Source: Sphingomonas bacterium (GTDB lineage Bacteria; Pseudomonadota; Alphaproteobacteria; Sphingomonadales; Sphingomonadaceae). Taken from it: a stretch of DNA of 48,075 nt. The stretch covers positions 1-48,075 of the forward strand of contig NZ_JAQGLJ010000015.1 of NCBI RefSeq assembly GCF_028292945.1. The letters are read 5' to 3'. The notes beneath the pieces are model-generated. The model made no database searches, was not told the DNA's origin, and saw only the letters and a list, made by a program, of their open reading frames with translations. Made by a program: the position numbers and the translations under genes. The stretch's first letter is position 1, and each line of letters starts with the position of its first letter. This document shows, piece by piece, positions 34,105 to 42,729 of the stretch.

Positions 34105-35277
34105 ATGGCCCCACCGCCACCTCCACCGGCACCGCAACCCTCCTTTACCGTCGACGGCAATCGCCTGACGCTGCTCGACACGGGTCGGCGGCGGCTGGAC
34201 GCGCTGCTTGCCTTGATCGACGGGGCGCAGCGGTCGCTGCGGCTCGTCTATTACCTCTATGCCGACGACGATACCGGGCAGCAGGTCAACGACGCGCTGA
34301 TCCGCGCCGCGCGGCGCGGCGTATCGGTGGCGTTGATCGTCGACGGGTTCGGCGCGGGCCTGCGGGCGCCGCGGTCGTTCTTCGATCAGCTGGAGGAAGC
34401 CGGCGTCGCGATGTGCTGGTTCCTGCCCCGTTGGGGTCGCCGCTATCTGCTGCGCAATCACCAGAAGCTGGCCCTGGCCGACGAGGAGCGGATCATCGTC
34501 GGCGGCTTCAACATCGAGGACGATTATGTCGGCAGGGCGGAAAGCCCGGAGCTGATCTGGCGCGATCTGGGCCTGGTGGTGGAAGGCCCCGCAGCGGCGC
34601 GGATGGTCGGCTATTTCGATGCGCTGCGCGCCTGGAGCAGCCAGCCCAAGGCCAAGCTGCGCCACCTCAACCGCGTGCTGCGGCGGTACAGCGAGTCGCA
34701 AGGGTCGGTGCGCTGGTTGATGGGCGGGCCAGTCAAGCGGCTGTCACCCTGGGCACGCTGCCTGCGCGCGGACATGCGTGGCGCCAGGCGCATCGACATC
34801 ATCGCGGGCTATTTCGCACCCTCGCCGACGATCCTGCGCCAGCTCGACCGCGCGGGAAAACGGCAGGCGCAGGTGCGTATCGTCTCCGCGGCGCTGTCGG
34901 ATCACCCGGCTGCGGTGGAGGCGGCGCGCTTCACCTATGCCGGGCTGCTGCGCAAGAAGGTGCGGATCTTCGAGTATCTGCCCTCCAAGTTGCACACCAA
35001 GCTGTATCTGGTCGACGACACGACGATGATCGGCTCGGCCAATTTCGACATGCGCAGCCTGTTCATCAACCTGGAGCTGATGCTGCGAATCGACGACGCG
35101 GCGTTCGCCGCGCACATGCGGACCTATGTGGACGGCGAGATCGCGAACAGCGAGGCGATCACCCCGGCGGTGCATCGCGCCCGCACGGGCTGGGGGCGGC
35201 GGGTGAAGCAGTTCGTGGCCTACGCGCTGCTCGCCGTGGTGGACCCGACGGTGTCGCGACGGCTGAATTTAGGGTGA
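34105..35277 (+). CDS. Cardiolipin synthase-like phospholipase D family enzyme
   Basis: 390 residues with two HKD motifs: H119-x-K121 with D126 (NHQKLALAD) and H297-x-K299 with D304 (HTKLYLVDD), each followed by the usual GG/GSANFD segment. The closest match in layout is ClsB/C-type cardiolipin synthase without N-terminal membrane helices, which condenses phosphatidylglycerol with another phospholipid. The N-terminus is Pro-rich (MAPPPPPPAPQP). A phospholipid methyltransferase gene lies convergently downstream, so both may serve membrane lipid remodelling; other PLD-family activities cannot be excluded. Confidence 0.85.
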   Translation: MAPPPPPPAPQPSFTVDGNRLTLLDTGRRRLDALLALIDGAQRSLRLVYYLYADDDTGQQVNDALIRAARRGVSVALIVDGFGAGLRAPRSFFDQLEEAGVAMCWFLPRWGRRYLLRNHQKLALADEERIIVGGFNIEDDYVGRAESPELIWRDLGLVVEGPAAARMVGYFDALRAWSSQPKAKLRHLNRVLRRYSESQGSVRWLMGGPVKRLSPWARCLRADMRGARRIDIIAGYFAPSPTILRQLDRAGKRQAQVRIVSAALSDHPAAVEAARFTYAGLLRKKVRIFEYLPSKLHTKLYLVDDTTMIGSANFDMRSLFINLELMLRIDDAAFAAHMRTYVDGEIANSEAITPAVHRARTGWGRRVKQFVAYALLAVVDPTVSRRLNLG

Positions 35278-35284
35278 GCCGCTA

Positions 35285-35312
35285 AACCCTTTCCCGCTTG
35301 CGGGAGAGGGTT
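35285..35312. terminator. Strong hairpin between convergent genes
   Basis: aaccctttcccg-cttg-cgggagagggtt forms a 12-bp stem with a single G-T pair and a CTTG loop, 8 bases after the PLD-family stop and 7 bases before the end of the convergent methyltransferase gene. It has no T-run but is symmetric, fitting a bidirectional terminator or a dispersed palindromic repeat. Confidence 0.6.
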
Positions 35313-35318
35313 GGTCCA

Positions 35319-35933
35319 TCAGTCCTTGTGTGCCCAGTAAAGCTGCGCCGGCGGCACATTCCACCATTCCATGCCGTGGTCGATGCGGTCGAAATGGACC
35401 GCGACATATTGGCGGATCTTGGGCGAGAACTGATACACCAGGAACGCGCCGCCCGGGCGCAGGACCTGATGCGTGGCGGCGACGATCGCCGGGCCGACCC
35501 CTTCGGGCAGCGTGGAGAAGGGCAGGCCCGACAGCACGTAATCCGCCGCGTCGTGGCCGTGGTCGCGCACGATCTGTTCGACGTCCGCCGCCGAGCCGCT
35601 GACGGCGGCGAAGCGCGGGTCGGTGATCGTGTGGCGCAGATAGCGGACGAAGTCGGCATTCGTGTCGATCGCGATCAGCTTCGCGTCCGGCGCCAGACGA
35701 TCGAGGATCGGGCGGCAGAAGGTGCCGACGCCGGGGCCGTATTCGACGAACAGCTTGGCATTCTCCCAGTCGACGGGAGCGAGCATCCTGTCGATCAGCC
35801 GGTCGGACGACGGGATGACCGATCCGACCATCACCGGGTGCTTCAGGAATCCCTGAAAGAACATTCCCCACGGGGTGGGGACGCCGGGGGCACGGGAGCG
35901 GGCGCGCCTGGTGGCAGTGGTCGAACTCGGCAT
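35319..35933 (-). CDS. Phospholipid N-methyltransferase-like SAM enzyme
   Basis: About 204 residues. SAM-binding motif I is VEYGPGVGTF at 63-72, with an acidic motif II (LIAIDTNADFV) and SGLPFSTLP in the motif IV region, as in the PmtA branch that makes phosphatidylcholine by methylating phosphatidylethanolamine (or in rRNA-dimethylase-like relatives). The N-terminus GMFFQGFLKHPVMVGSVIPSS is characteristic of the PmtA group. I start at ATG 35933; an upstream in-frame extension would translate a 15-bp tandem repeat and is not credible. Confidence 0.78.
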   Translation of the reverse strand: MPSSTTATRRARSRAPGVPTPWGMFFQGFLKHPVMVGSVIPSSDRLIDRMLAPVDWENAKLFVEYGPGVGTFCRPILDRLAPDAKLIAIDTNADFVRYLRHTITDPRFAAVSGSAADVEQIVRDHGHDAADYVLSGLPFSTLPEGVGPAIVAATHQVLRPGGAFLVYQFSPKIRQYVAVHFDRIDHGMEWWNVPPAQLYWAHKD

Positions 35934-36001
35934 AGGGCTCCCTGATCCTTGGGCGGCGGCATGGCAACGTTTTCGCGGCGGTAATGGAGCCGCCCCGCTC
36001 T

Positions 36002-36046
36002 CACAACCTTTTCTGGCACAACCTTTTCTGGCACAACCTTTTCTGG
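36002..36046. repeat. Three tandem copies of a 15-bp unit
   Basis: The unit cacaaccttttctgg occurs three times without interruption, in the 157-base divergent gap between the methyltransferase gene (leftward) and the monooxygenase-like gene (rightward). It could be a slippage product or a set of operator sites. It is clearly AT-richer than its surroundings. Confidence 0.9.
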
Positions 36047-36090
36047 CGGCGAAGGGTTGCGCGCCGCGTGCGGCGGCGTAACGCCGGCCC

Positions 36091-36414
36091 ATGAACGATA
36101 GCCGTGCCGGTCAGGTCGCCGTGATCTTCACCTCGCAGCGCAACGGCCGCGACGAGGCTGGGTACGGCGCGGCGGCGGCGGCCATGGAGACGCTCGCCGA
36201 AGCGCAGCCGGGCTATCGCGGAATTGTCAGCGCACGCGGGAGCGACGGGTTCGGCATCACCGTCAGCTACTGGGCGGACGATGCCGCCGCCAGGGCTTGG
36301 CGCGATCAGCCCGACCATGCCCTCACCCGCGAGGCGGGGCGGGCGCGGTGGTACGACGGCTATACGGTAACGGTCGCCGAGGTGCGGCGTGATTACGATT
36401 GGAGCGTCCCGTGA
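36091..36414 (+). CDS. Antibiotic-biosynthesis-monooxygenase (ABM) fold protein
   Basis: 107 residues with a ferredoxin-like ABM pattern: VAVIFTSQRNGRDEAGY, then MEtlAeAQPGYRGIVSARG and ITVSYWADDAAARAWRDQPDH. Relatives include small cofactor-free monooxygenases and heme-degrading enzymes; substrate unknown. Its stop overlaps the GTG of the MFS gene, so the two are likely co-translated. Confidence 0.72.
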   Translation: MNDSRAGQVAVIFTSQRNGRDEAGYGAAAAAMETLAEAQPGYRGIVSARGSDGFGITVSYWADDAAARAWRDQPDHALTREAGRARWYDGYTVTVAEVRRDYDWSVP

Positions 36415-37706
36415 CCAAGCGCGTCGACCGCAATTTCGCGCTCATGTTCCTGGTCATGCTGACGGTGGCGGCGGCCAACACCGCGCTGCAATCGGTGCTG
36501 CCCGCGCTGGGGCGCTCGCTTGGCGTGAGCGACGCCGCGGTGGCGGCGGCGTTCTCCGTGTCGGCGCTGCTATGGGTGGTGGCGGCGCCATTCTGGGCGA
36601 ACCGGTCGGACCGGCAGGGGCGGCGCACGATGATCCTGCTCGGAATGGGCGGGCTGGTGGCGTCGCTGATGATCTGCGGCGTGTTCCTGCTGATGGGCAT
36701 CAACGGGTACATCTCGGGCCCGGCGGCGTTCGCGCTCTTCATCGTCGGGCGGCTGATCTATGGCAGCCTCGGGGCGGCCGCACCCCCTGCCGTGCAGGCG
36801 CTGGTGGCGGGCAGCACGACACGCGAGGAACGGACCAAGGCGCTGACGCTGCTCGCGTCGGCGTTCGGGCTGGGCACGATCGTCGGCCCCGCCATCGCGC
36901 CGTGGCTGATCCTGGGCAGCATCGGCGGGGTAGAGGTCGGGCTGGCCGGGCCGGCGTTCATCATGGCCGGGTTCGGCATGCTGGTGTGGCTGTTCGTGCG
37001 GCGCATGCTCCCCGACGACCGGCCGCAACCGCGTGCGGAGGGCGACGCGAGTGGCGCCCAGTCGGCCTATCCCTCGATCGGCGGGGCGCCGACCGGCGCG
37101 AGCGTTCGCGCCGCGACCGCGTCGCGCAGCGAGCCGGTCGGGTTTTTCGACCCGCGCATCCGCGCCTGGGTGATCGTCGGTCTGGTGATGGGGCATGCGC
37201 AGGCGATGACCAGCCAGGCGATCGGCTTCCTGGTCATCGACCGGTTGAACCTGGCCCCCATCGCCGCGCTGGAGCCGACCGGGATCGTGCTGATGATGGG
37301 CGCGGGCGCGGCGCTGCTGGTGCAATGGGGGATCATCCCGATGCTGAACCTCAACCCGCGCCAGCTGGTGCTGATCGGACTCGCGATCTCGGCGGTGGGA
37401 ACGGCGCTGACGGGTCTGGCGACGTCGCTGTTCGGCATCGCGACCGCGTTCGCACTGGCCAGCCTGGGCTTCGGCTTCTCGCGCCCCGGCTTTACCGCCG
37501 GCGCATCGCTGGCGGTCGGGCCGGAGGCGCAGGGCTCGGTCGCGGGCAAGGTGACGAGCGTCAACGGCGCCAGCTTCGTGCTGGGGCCGTCGATCGGCGT
37601 CGGACTGTACGGGATGCAGCAGTCGCTGCCGTATCTGACGGCGGGCGCGGCGTGCGTGGTGATGGCGGTCTATGCGTGGGTGGCGCTTAGGGAAAAGCCG
37701 GCATGA
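36411..37706 (+). CDS. Major facilitator superfamily transporter
   Basis: About 431 residues and 12 predicted membrane segments. The loop 2-3 motif is present as FWANRSDRQGRRTMILLG (family G-x-x-x-D-R-x-G-R-R/K), and the fifth-helix region LGTIVGPAIAPWL resembles the motif C of drug exporters. A polar loop after segment 6 (about residues 203-250) is Pro/Ala/Ser-rich. It is probably an efflux-type carrier of unknown substrate. I chose GTG 36411 (GTGA overlap with the ABM gene) over an in-frame TTG four codons upstream. Confidence 0.85.
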   Translation: MTKRVDRNFALMFLVMLTVAAANTALQSVLPALGRSLGVSDAAVAAAFSVSALLWVVAAPFWANRSDRQGRRTMILLGMGGLVASLMICGVFLLMGINGYISGPAAFALFIVGRLIYGSLGAAAPPAVQALVAGSTTREERTKALTLLASAFGLGTIVGPAIAPWLILGSIGGVEVGLAGPAFIMAGFGMLVWLFVRRMLPDDRPQPRAEGDASGAQSAYPSIGGAPTGASVRAATASRSEPVGFFDPRIRAWVIVGLVMGHAQAMTSQAIGFLVIDRLNLAPIAALEPTGIVLMMGAGAALLVQWGIIPMLNLNPRQLVLIGLAISAVGTALTGLATSLFGIATAFALASLGFGFSRPGFTAGASLAVGPEAQGSVAGKVTSVNGASFVLGPSIGVGLYGMQQSLPYLTAGAACVVMAVYAWVALREKPA

Positions 37707-38325
37707 GCGTGCGGGACTCTTGGTTCCGCAACACATCCTGGAACGCAGCGATCGATCAGGCTTTTATGCAAAGCTACGCAGGGCTCGCAACAAAGGTCAG
37801 CCGCTGCGAATACAAGCCATCCACCTCGCTAAGCGACACCCGGATGTGGCGCTGCGTTTGCTCGAACAGTATTTCGAGCTTGGCGAGCAGCCCGACGCGG
37901 CAGCCGCTTATGTTACGCGAGCCGAAATTTACCGGGACACCGGCAATATTGATGCGGCGTTGGACGCATTTGAAGGAGCACTGGCTGAGCAAGCATTGCA
38001 GCCGGGTCACCGGACCTCCTCGTGGCTCGGATTTGCGATGTTGGTCGCAGAGGCGGGTCTAACGGTGCATTACTCACGCGCCCTTGAGATCCTCCAACGA
38101 GAGGTCCCGCAGGCCGCGTTTCCAGTAGAGCGACATCATGGGCATGGAGCGCGAGCGTTGATCCTCGACGACATTGGACAAGCGGACGCTGCGCAAGCGG
38201 CGGCGAGATCGGCGATAGCGGCTGCTAACGAAAGCTATTCTGGCTTCCGGAATCATCCGACGCTTGGACTTGCTACGGTCGTCGACAGCCTGTTCGATCG
38301 ACGTGTCGCCGACCTGGCTGGCTAA
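37703..38325 (+). pseudogene. Helical-repeat (TPR-like) protein gene with single-base frameshift
   Basis: The ATG at 37703 overlaps the MFS stop and encodes MSVRDSWFRNTSWNAAIDQAF; the frame then breaks at a TTTT run (37762-37765). Reading on in the -1 frame continues smoothly with YAKLRRARNKGQPLRIQA and a TPR-like body (VALRLLEQYFELGEQPDAA, AEIYRDTGNIDAALDAFEGA, FRNHPTLGLATVVDSL) to 38325. A missing T would restore a 207-residue protein. Function unknown. The region is visibly less GC-rich than its neighbours. It is a true lesion, an assembly error, or a -1 slippage site. Its TAA overlaps the stop of the convergent cdc48-like gene. Confidence 0.78.
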
Positions 38326-40616
38326 TCCACCCCCTTCGCCCCCCTCGGCGTCAGCTGGCCCGGCGAGATGAAGCCCAGCGGCTGGATCGCGTTCGCGTCC
38401 TGCTTCAGCCGCGACGCCATCTGTTCGTAGTCGCGTTCCACCTCCGGGGTGACGCTGGCGCGGGAGTCGGTCAGCGCGGCTTCGAAATCCGCCATCGTCA
38501 CTTCCGCCGACTCCAGCGAGCGGCGCAGCGCTGACAGGCCGGCCCTGCGCGTCACATCCTCCAGGTCGGCGCCGGTGAACCGCTCCGTGCGCCGCGCGAC
38601 CGCGTCGAGATCGACGTCCTCGGCGAGCGGCATCTTGGCGGTCTGGATGCCCAGGATACGGCGGCGGCCGGGTTCGTCGGGAAGGCCGACATAGATCAGC
38701 TCGTCGAACCGGCCCGGGCGTAGCAGCGCGGGGTCGACGAGGTTGGGGCGGTTGGTCGCCCCGATCACCACCACCGCCTGCAGCTCCTCCAGCCCGTCCA
38801 TCTCGGCGAGGATGGTGTTGACGACGCGCTCGGTGACCTGCGGCTCGCCGCCGCCCGAGCCACGCGCCGGGACCAGCGAATCGAGCTCGTCGATGAAGAT
38901 CACGCAGGGCGCGACCTGACGCGCGCGCTGGAACAGCCGCGCGATCTGCTGCTCGCTCTCGCCATACCATTTGCTCAGCAGGTCGGACGATTTGGTGGCG
39001 ATGAAGTTCGCCTGCGCCTCGCGCGCGACCGCCTTGGCGAGCAGCGTCTTGCCGGTGCCGGGCGGGCCATAGAGCATGAAGCCCTTGGCGGGACGGATGC
39101 CGAGCCGACGGAACGCCTCGGGATCCTTGAGCGGCAGTTCGACGCCCTCCTTCAAGCGCATCTGCGCATCGTCGAGGCCGCCGACATCCTCCCAGCGCAC
39201 GCGCGGCGCCTCCACCATCACCTCGCGCATCGCCGACGGCTGGACGCGCTTCAGCGCCCCGAGGAAATCGTCGCGTGTGACCGACAGCTGGTCGAGCACC
39301 TCGGGCGGGATCGTGCGCTCCTCCAGATTGAGCTGCGGCATGATGCGCCGCACCGCCTCGATCGCCGCCTCGCGGGTCAGCGCCGCCAGGTCCGCGCCGA
39401 CAAAGCCATAGGTGGTACGCGCCAGCTCGCCCAGATCGACGCCGTCGGTCAGCGGCATGCCGCGCGTGTGGATGCCCAGGATCTCGCGCCGGCCGCGCTC
39501 GTCCGGCACGCCGACCACGATCTCGCGATCGAACCGGCCCGGTCGACGCAGCGCCTCGTCGATCGCCTCGGGCCGGTTGGTGGCGGCGATCACGACCAGA
39601 TTGGCGCGCGGCTCCAGCCCGTCCATCAGCGTCAGCAGCTGTGCGACCAGCCGCTTCTCGGCCTCGCCGGTGACATTGCCGCGCTTGGGCGCGATCGAAT
39701 CGATCTCGTCGATGAAGACGATCGAGGGCGCGTTCTTGGCCGCTTCCTCGAACACCGAGCGCAGCCGGCCCTCCGACTCACCATAGGCTGAACCCATGAT
39801 CTCGGGGCCGTTGATCAGGAAGAACTGCGCGTCGCTCTCGTTCGCCACCGCGCGCGCCAGCCGGGTCTTGCCGGTGCCGGGCGGGCCATAGAGCAGCAGG
39901 CCCTTGGGCGGGTCGACGCCCAGCCGCTGGAACAGCTCGGGATAGCGCAGCGGCAGCTCCACCATCTCGCGCAGCTGGTCGATCGTCGTCGCCATGCCGC
40001 CGAGATCGTCATAGGTAACGTCGGCGCGGCGCGCCGCGTGCGGCTCCTCATATTCCGACCGCAGCTCGACCTCGGTATTCTCGTCGATATGGACGACGCC
40101 CTTGGGCACGGCCGAAACGACCAGCAGCCTGATCTCCTGCAACGCATAGGCGGGCTGGGTGATGAGGCTGCGCACCACCGGGTTCATCTCGTCGACGCGC
40201 TGGTGCCCGGCGGTGGCGACGATGTCGCCGCTGACCAGCGGCCGGCCGACGAAGGTCCGCTTCAAGGCGTTGGTCGAGCCCTGCAGCCGCAGATTCTGCT
40301 GCGCCGGTGCGAAGACGACGCGCGTCGCCGGCTTCGACTCGACCTTGCGCACCTCGACGAAATCGCCCGACCCGACGCCCGCGTTCGCGCGCTGCAGGCC
40401 GTCGATGCGCAGGATGTCGAGGCCCTCGTCCTCCTGGTACGGGCGCACCGCGCGCGCCGGTGTGGCTCGCTTGCCGATGACCTCGATGACATCGCCTTCG
40501 GTCAGCCCCAGCGCCGCCATCAGCGCGCGCGGGACATGGGCGAGGCCACGGCCGGAATCATCCGGGCGGCTGTTGGCGACCTGAATCTTGCGGGTCGTGG
40601 GGTCGGCGTCGGCCAT
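38322..40616 (-). CDS. Cdc48/p97-like double AAA+ ATPase
   Basis: 764 residues with the full Cdc48 plan. An N-domain double-psi barrel (about 8-95) and a Cdc48 domain 2 (to about 190) precede D1, with Walker A GPPGTGKT 244-251 and Walker B IVFIDEID 299-306, and D2, with Walker A GPPGTGKT 517-524 and Walker B VIFIDELD 572-579. The D2 pore loop SKWYGES has aromatic residues as in archaeal VAT. It is expected to be a hexameric protein unfoldase that threads substrates through the pore, perhaps to a protease. The ATG at 40616 begins the N-domain; the longer frame to 41120 is rejected. It is a single-gene unit. Confidence 0.94.
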   Translation of the reverse strand: MADADPTTRKIQVANSRPDDSGRGLAHVPRALMAALGLTEGDVIEVIGKRATPARAVRPYQEDEGLDILRIDGLQRANAGVGSGDFVEVRKVESKPATRVVFAPAQQNLRLQGSTNALKRTFVGRPLVSGDIVATAGHQRVDEMNPVVRSLITQPAYALQEIRLLVVSAVPKGVVHIDENTEVELRSEYEEPHAARRADVTYDDLGGMATTIDQLREMVELPLRYPELFQRLGVDPPKGLLLYGPPGTGKTRLARAVANESDAQFFLINGPEIMGSAYGESEGRLRSVFEEAAKNAPSIVFIDEIDSIAPKRGNVTGEAEKRLVAQLLTLMDGLEPRANLVVIAATNRPEAIDEALRRPGRFDREIVVGVPDERGRREILGIHTRGMPLTDGVDLGELARTTYGFVGADLAALTREAAIEAVRRIMPQLNLEERTIPPEVLDQLSVTRDDFLGALKRVQPSAMREVMVEAPRVRWEDVGGLDDAQMRLKEGVELPLKDPEAFRRLGIRPAKGFMLYGPPGTGKTLLAKAVAREAQANFIATKSSDLLSKWYGESEQQIARLFQRARQVAPCVIFIDELDSLVPARGSGGGEPQVTERVVNTILAEMDGLEELQAVVVIGATNRPNLVDPALLRPGRFDELIYVGLPDEPGRRRILGIQTAKMPLAEDVDLDAVARRTERFTGADLEDVTRRAGLSALRRSLESAEVTMADFEAALTDSRASVTPEVERDYEQMASRLKQDANAIQPLGFISPGQLTPRGAKGVD

Positions 40617-40974
40617 CTGTCGTTTTCTCGAGCCTGTGGAGAAGGGGAAGCGCGGGAAGTGGGGGTAGGGTTCCGGGATTGCGAGGGTGGCATTTTCGCG
40701 GCACCCTGCGGCACAGCCGCGTCGTCGAACGGGAGCGCTGCGCTTCCCGCCGCCGTGCTTGTTCGTCGGGCGCGCAGCTTTGCTGCTCGCGTGCGAACTG
40801 CGCAAAAAAACGCCGGCTACCCGAAGGCCGCCGGCGCTTGAAAGTTTATAGGAGAGGATGCCTGAAAGGCCTGTCCTATGTGCAGTGCGGCATTTTATGT
40901 TGCAAGTGCGAAGTGATCGCTTACGCTTGCGTTTCGTGCAATCGCGCGAACTTGGATCGTGCCGGAGAACGCGG
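40617..40974. other. Non-coding divergent region between cdc48-like and lysR-type genes
   Basis: 358 bases without a credible gene. The part next to the cdc48-like ATG has short GC palindromes around 40700-40800. A leftward intrinsic-terminator-like hairpin lies at 40804-40836. The right third (40880-40960) is less GC-rich and should hold the lysR-type promoter; gcaag and cttgc flank 40903-40928, a weak inverted repeat that might be a LysR operator. Confidence 0.6.
40804..40836 (-). terminator. Leftward intrinsic terminator in the cdc48-like leader
   Basis: On the minus strand gccggcg-type arms (cgccggc at 40830-40836 and gccggcg at 40811-40817, with a 12-base loop) are followed at once by seven T's (A-run at 40804-40810 on the plus strand). 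It is a textbook rho-independent shape. No leftward gene ends upstream of it; it lies 188 bases before the cdc48-like start codon. Confidence 0.7.
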
Positions 40975-41859
40975 ATGCGTCGCTTGCCGCCGCTGGGAGC
41001 CATCGAAGCCTTTGTCCAGGTCGCGCGGACCGGCTCCATCAAGGCGGCGGCCGAGGAACTCTCGCTGTCGGCCCCCGCGCTCAGCCGTCGCGTGCAGTCG
41101 CTGGAGCGGTTCATCGGCAAGCCGGTGTTCGACCGGCGGCACCAGGCGGTGGTGCTGAACGCGGACGGCGAGCGGCTGCTCGGGCATCTCGCGCCCGCCC
41201 TCGATCAGCTGTCGGACGCGGTCGAGGCGATGACCAGCGAGACCGAGCTGTTGCGGCTGCGGCTGGGGGTGCTGCCGCTATATGCCTCCCAGCGGTTGTT
41301 CCCGCACCTGGGCGATCTGCGCCGCGATCATCCCGAACTGCACCTCGACATCGACACCGCCGGCCACGGCGTGACCCGGCTCGGCGACGGGCTGGACGCG
41401 GCGATCGTGCTGGCGCGCGAGGTCGACCCGGCGCTGCACGCCGACCGGCTGGACCGCAACAGCGTATTCGCGATCGGCGCCCGCGCGCTGGTCGAGGGCC
41501 CCGACCCGGTGATGCGGCCGGAGCAGCTGTCGAAGCTCACCGTGCTGGTCCACCGCGACATGCCCGATACCTTCTCCGCGTGGCGTCAGTCGGCAGGTGT
41601 CGGCGGCATCGAGCCGCTCGCGGTCGATTACTTCGATTCGGGCGCGCTGATGCTGGAGGCCGCCGCGCAGGGGCTGGGCGTCGCGTTCATGCACGAAAGC
41701 CACTTCGTCGACGCGGACGATCCCCGGCTGGCGCGACTGTTCGAGATCGTGGTCGAGAGCCCGTATTCCTACTGGTTCGTCTGCCGTCCGCGCGCGCTGC
41801 AGACCAAGCCGGTGCGGATGTTCCGCGACTGGCTGATCTGGACGCTGGGGGCGGCATAA
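40975..41859 (+). CDS. LysR family transcriptional regulator (GcvA-like)
   Basis: 294 residues. The N-terminal winged helix-turn-helix (LPPLGAIEAFVQVARTGSIK, then ELSLSAPALSRRVQSLERFI) and the substrate-binding domain from about residue 90 (LRLGVLPLYASQRLFPHL) are typical; the LPPL start and RLGDGLDAAIVLA segment suggest the GcvA-like branch. GGAG at 40963-40966 supports ATG 40975. The following hydroxylase gene starts 48 bases downstream in the same direction and is a possible partner, although LysR targets are more often divergent. Confidence 0.88.
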   Translation: MRRLPPLGAIEAFVQVARTGSIKAAAEELSLSAPALSRRVQSLERFIGKPVFDRRHQAVVLNADGERLLGHLAPALDQLSDAVEAMTSETELLRLRLGVLPLYASQRLFPHLGDLRRDHPELHLDIDTAGHGVTRLGDGLDAAIVLAREVDPALHADRLDRNSVFAIGARALVEGPDPVMRPEQLSKLTVLVHRDMPDTFSAWRQSAGVGGIEPLAVDYFDSGALMLEAAAQGLGVAFMHESHFVDADDPRLARLFEIVVESPYSYWFVCRPRALQTKPVRMFRDWLIWTLGAA

Positions 41860-41907
41860 GGTCGACGAAGGTGGCAGCGAACGGCAAGGACCTGTATCGC
41901 CCCCGCG

Positions 41908-42729
41908 ATGACCGCCGTCCTCGCGCTTTTCCTTTCCGCCGTCGCGATGACCGCGATCGTCGGCGTGCGCTACCTGCTGACCTCCGGCGGGTTCGCGTGG
42001 GCGACGCGGCTGCGGCATCCTGGCCTGTATCGCGGACTCGACGCGCAGGTGCGGCGCGAGATCGGCTGGAGCCTCGCCTCCGCCGCCATTTACGGCGTGC
42101 CAGCGGGGATCGTCGCCTGGGGGTGGCAGAACCGCGGGTGGACGCTGATCTACACCGATGTCGCCGCCTATCCGCTGTGGTGGCTGCCGGTGTCCGTGCT
42201 GCTCTTCCTCGTCGCGCACGACACCTGGTTCTACTGGACGCATCGCTGGATGCACCGGCCTCGGCCGTTCAGGCTCGCCCATGCCGTTCATCACGCCAGC
42301 CGCCCGCCGACCGCCTGGGCGGCAATGGCGTTTCACCCGCTGGAGGCGCTGACCGGGGCTGTGGCCATTCCGCTACTGGTCTTCCTCATTCCGATCCATG
42401 TCGCCGCCCTCGGACTGGTGCTCGCGATCATGACGGTTATGGGGGTGACCAATCATATGGGATGGGAGGTTTTCCCCCGGTTCATGTGGCGCGGTCCACT
42501 GGGTGGCTGGCTGATCACCGCCAGTCATCACCAGCGGCACCACGAACAATACGGGTGTAACTATGGCCTCTACTTCCGCGTCTGGGATCGGCTCTGCGGC
42601 ACCGACCGGGGTGTTGGCGACTTTACGCGAGACCACTCCAGGGCGGCTGTACGGCACGGCGGCGCTGGCGCTGGCGAGCACGCTGCTGGCGGGCGCGGCG
42701 CCGGTGGCGCGGCTGGACGTCACGATTGA
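41908..42729 (+). CDS. Sterol desaturase / fatty acid hydroxylase family membrane enzyme
   Basis: Up to 273 residues, with hydrophobic segments near 1-22, 55-72, 92-110 and 150-180. It has the eight-histidine di-iron pattern: HDTWFYWTHRWMH (104-116), HAVHH (125-129) and HHQRHH (207-212). The family hydroxylates or desaturates lipids, sterols or carotenoids. Recognisable family sequence stops near GLYFRVWDRLCGTD (about 220-232). The remaining ~40 residues are Gly/Ala/Arg-rich and overlap the next gene's signal peptide in another frame, so the C-terminus may be an accidental read-through after loss of the original stop. Confidence 0.85.
   Translation: MTAVLALFLSAVAMTAIVGVRYLLTSGGFAWATRLRHPGLYRGLDAQVRREIGWSLASAAIYGVPAGIVAWGWQNRGWTLIYTDVAAYPLWWLPVSVLLFLVAHDTWFYWTHRWMHRPRPFRLAHAVHHASRPPTAWAAMAFHPLEALTGAVAIPLLVFLIPIHVAALGLVLAIMTVMGVTNHMGWEVFPRFMWRGPLGGWLITASHHQRHHEQYGCNYGLYFRVWDRLCGTDRGVGDFTRDHSRAAVRHGGAGAGEHAAGGRGAGGAAGRHD

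Noticed and set aside
36002..36046. TGGCAC within the 15-bp repeats as sigma-54 promoter -24 elements
   Set aside because: The expected GC at -12 is TC in each repeat; the invariant GG-N10-GC spacing is not met.
40900..40960. LysR operator (T-N11-A) before the regulator
   Set aside because: The gcaag/cttgc arms are short and only about half the extended positions match; too weak for a feature of its own.
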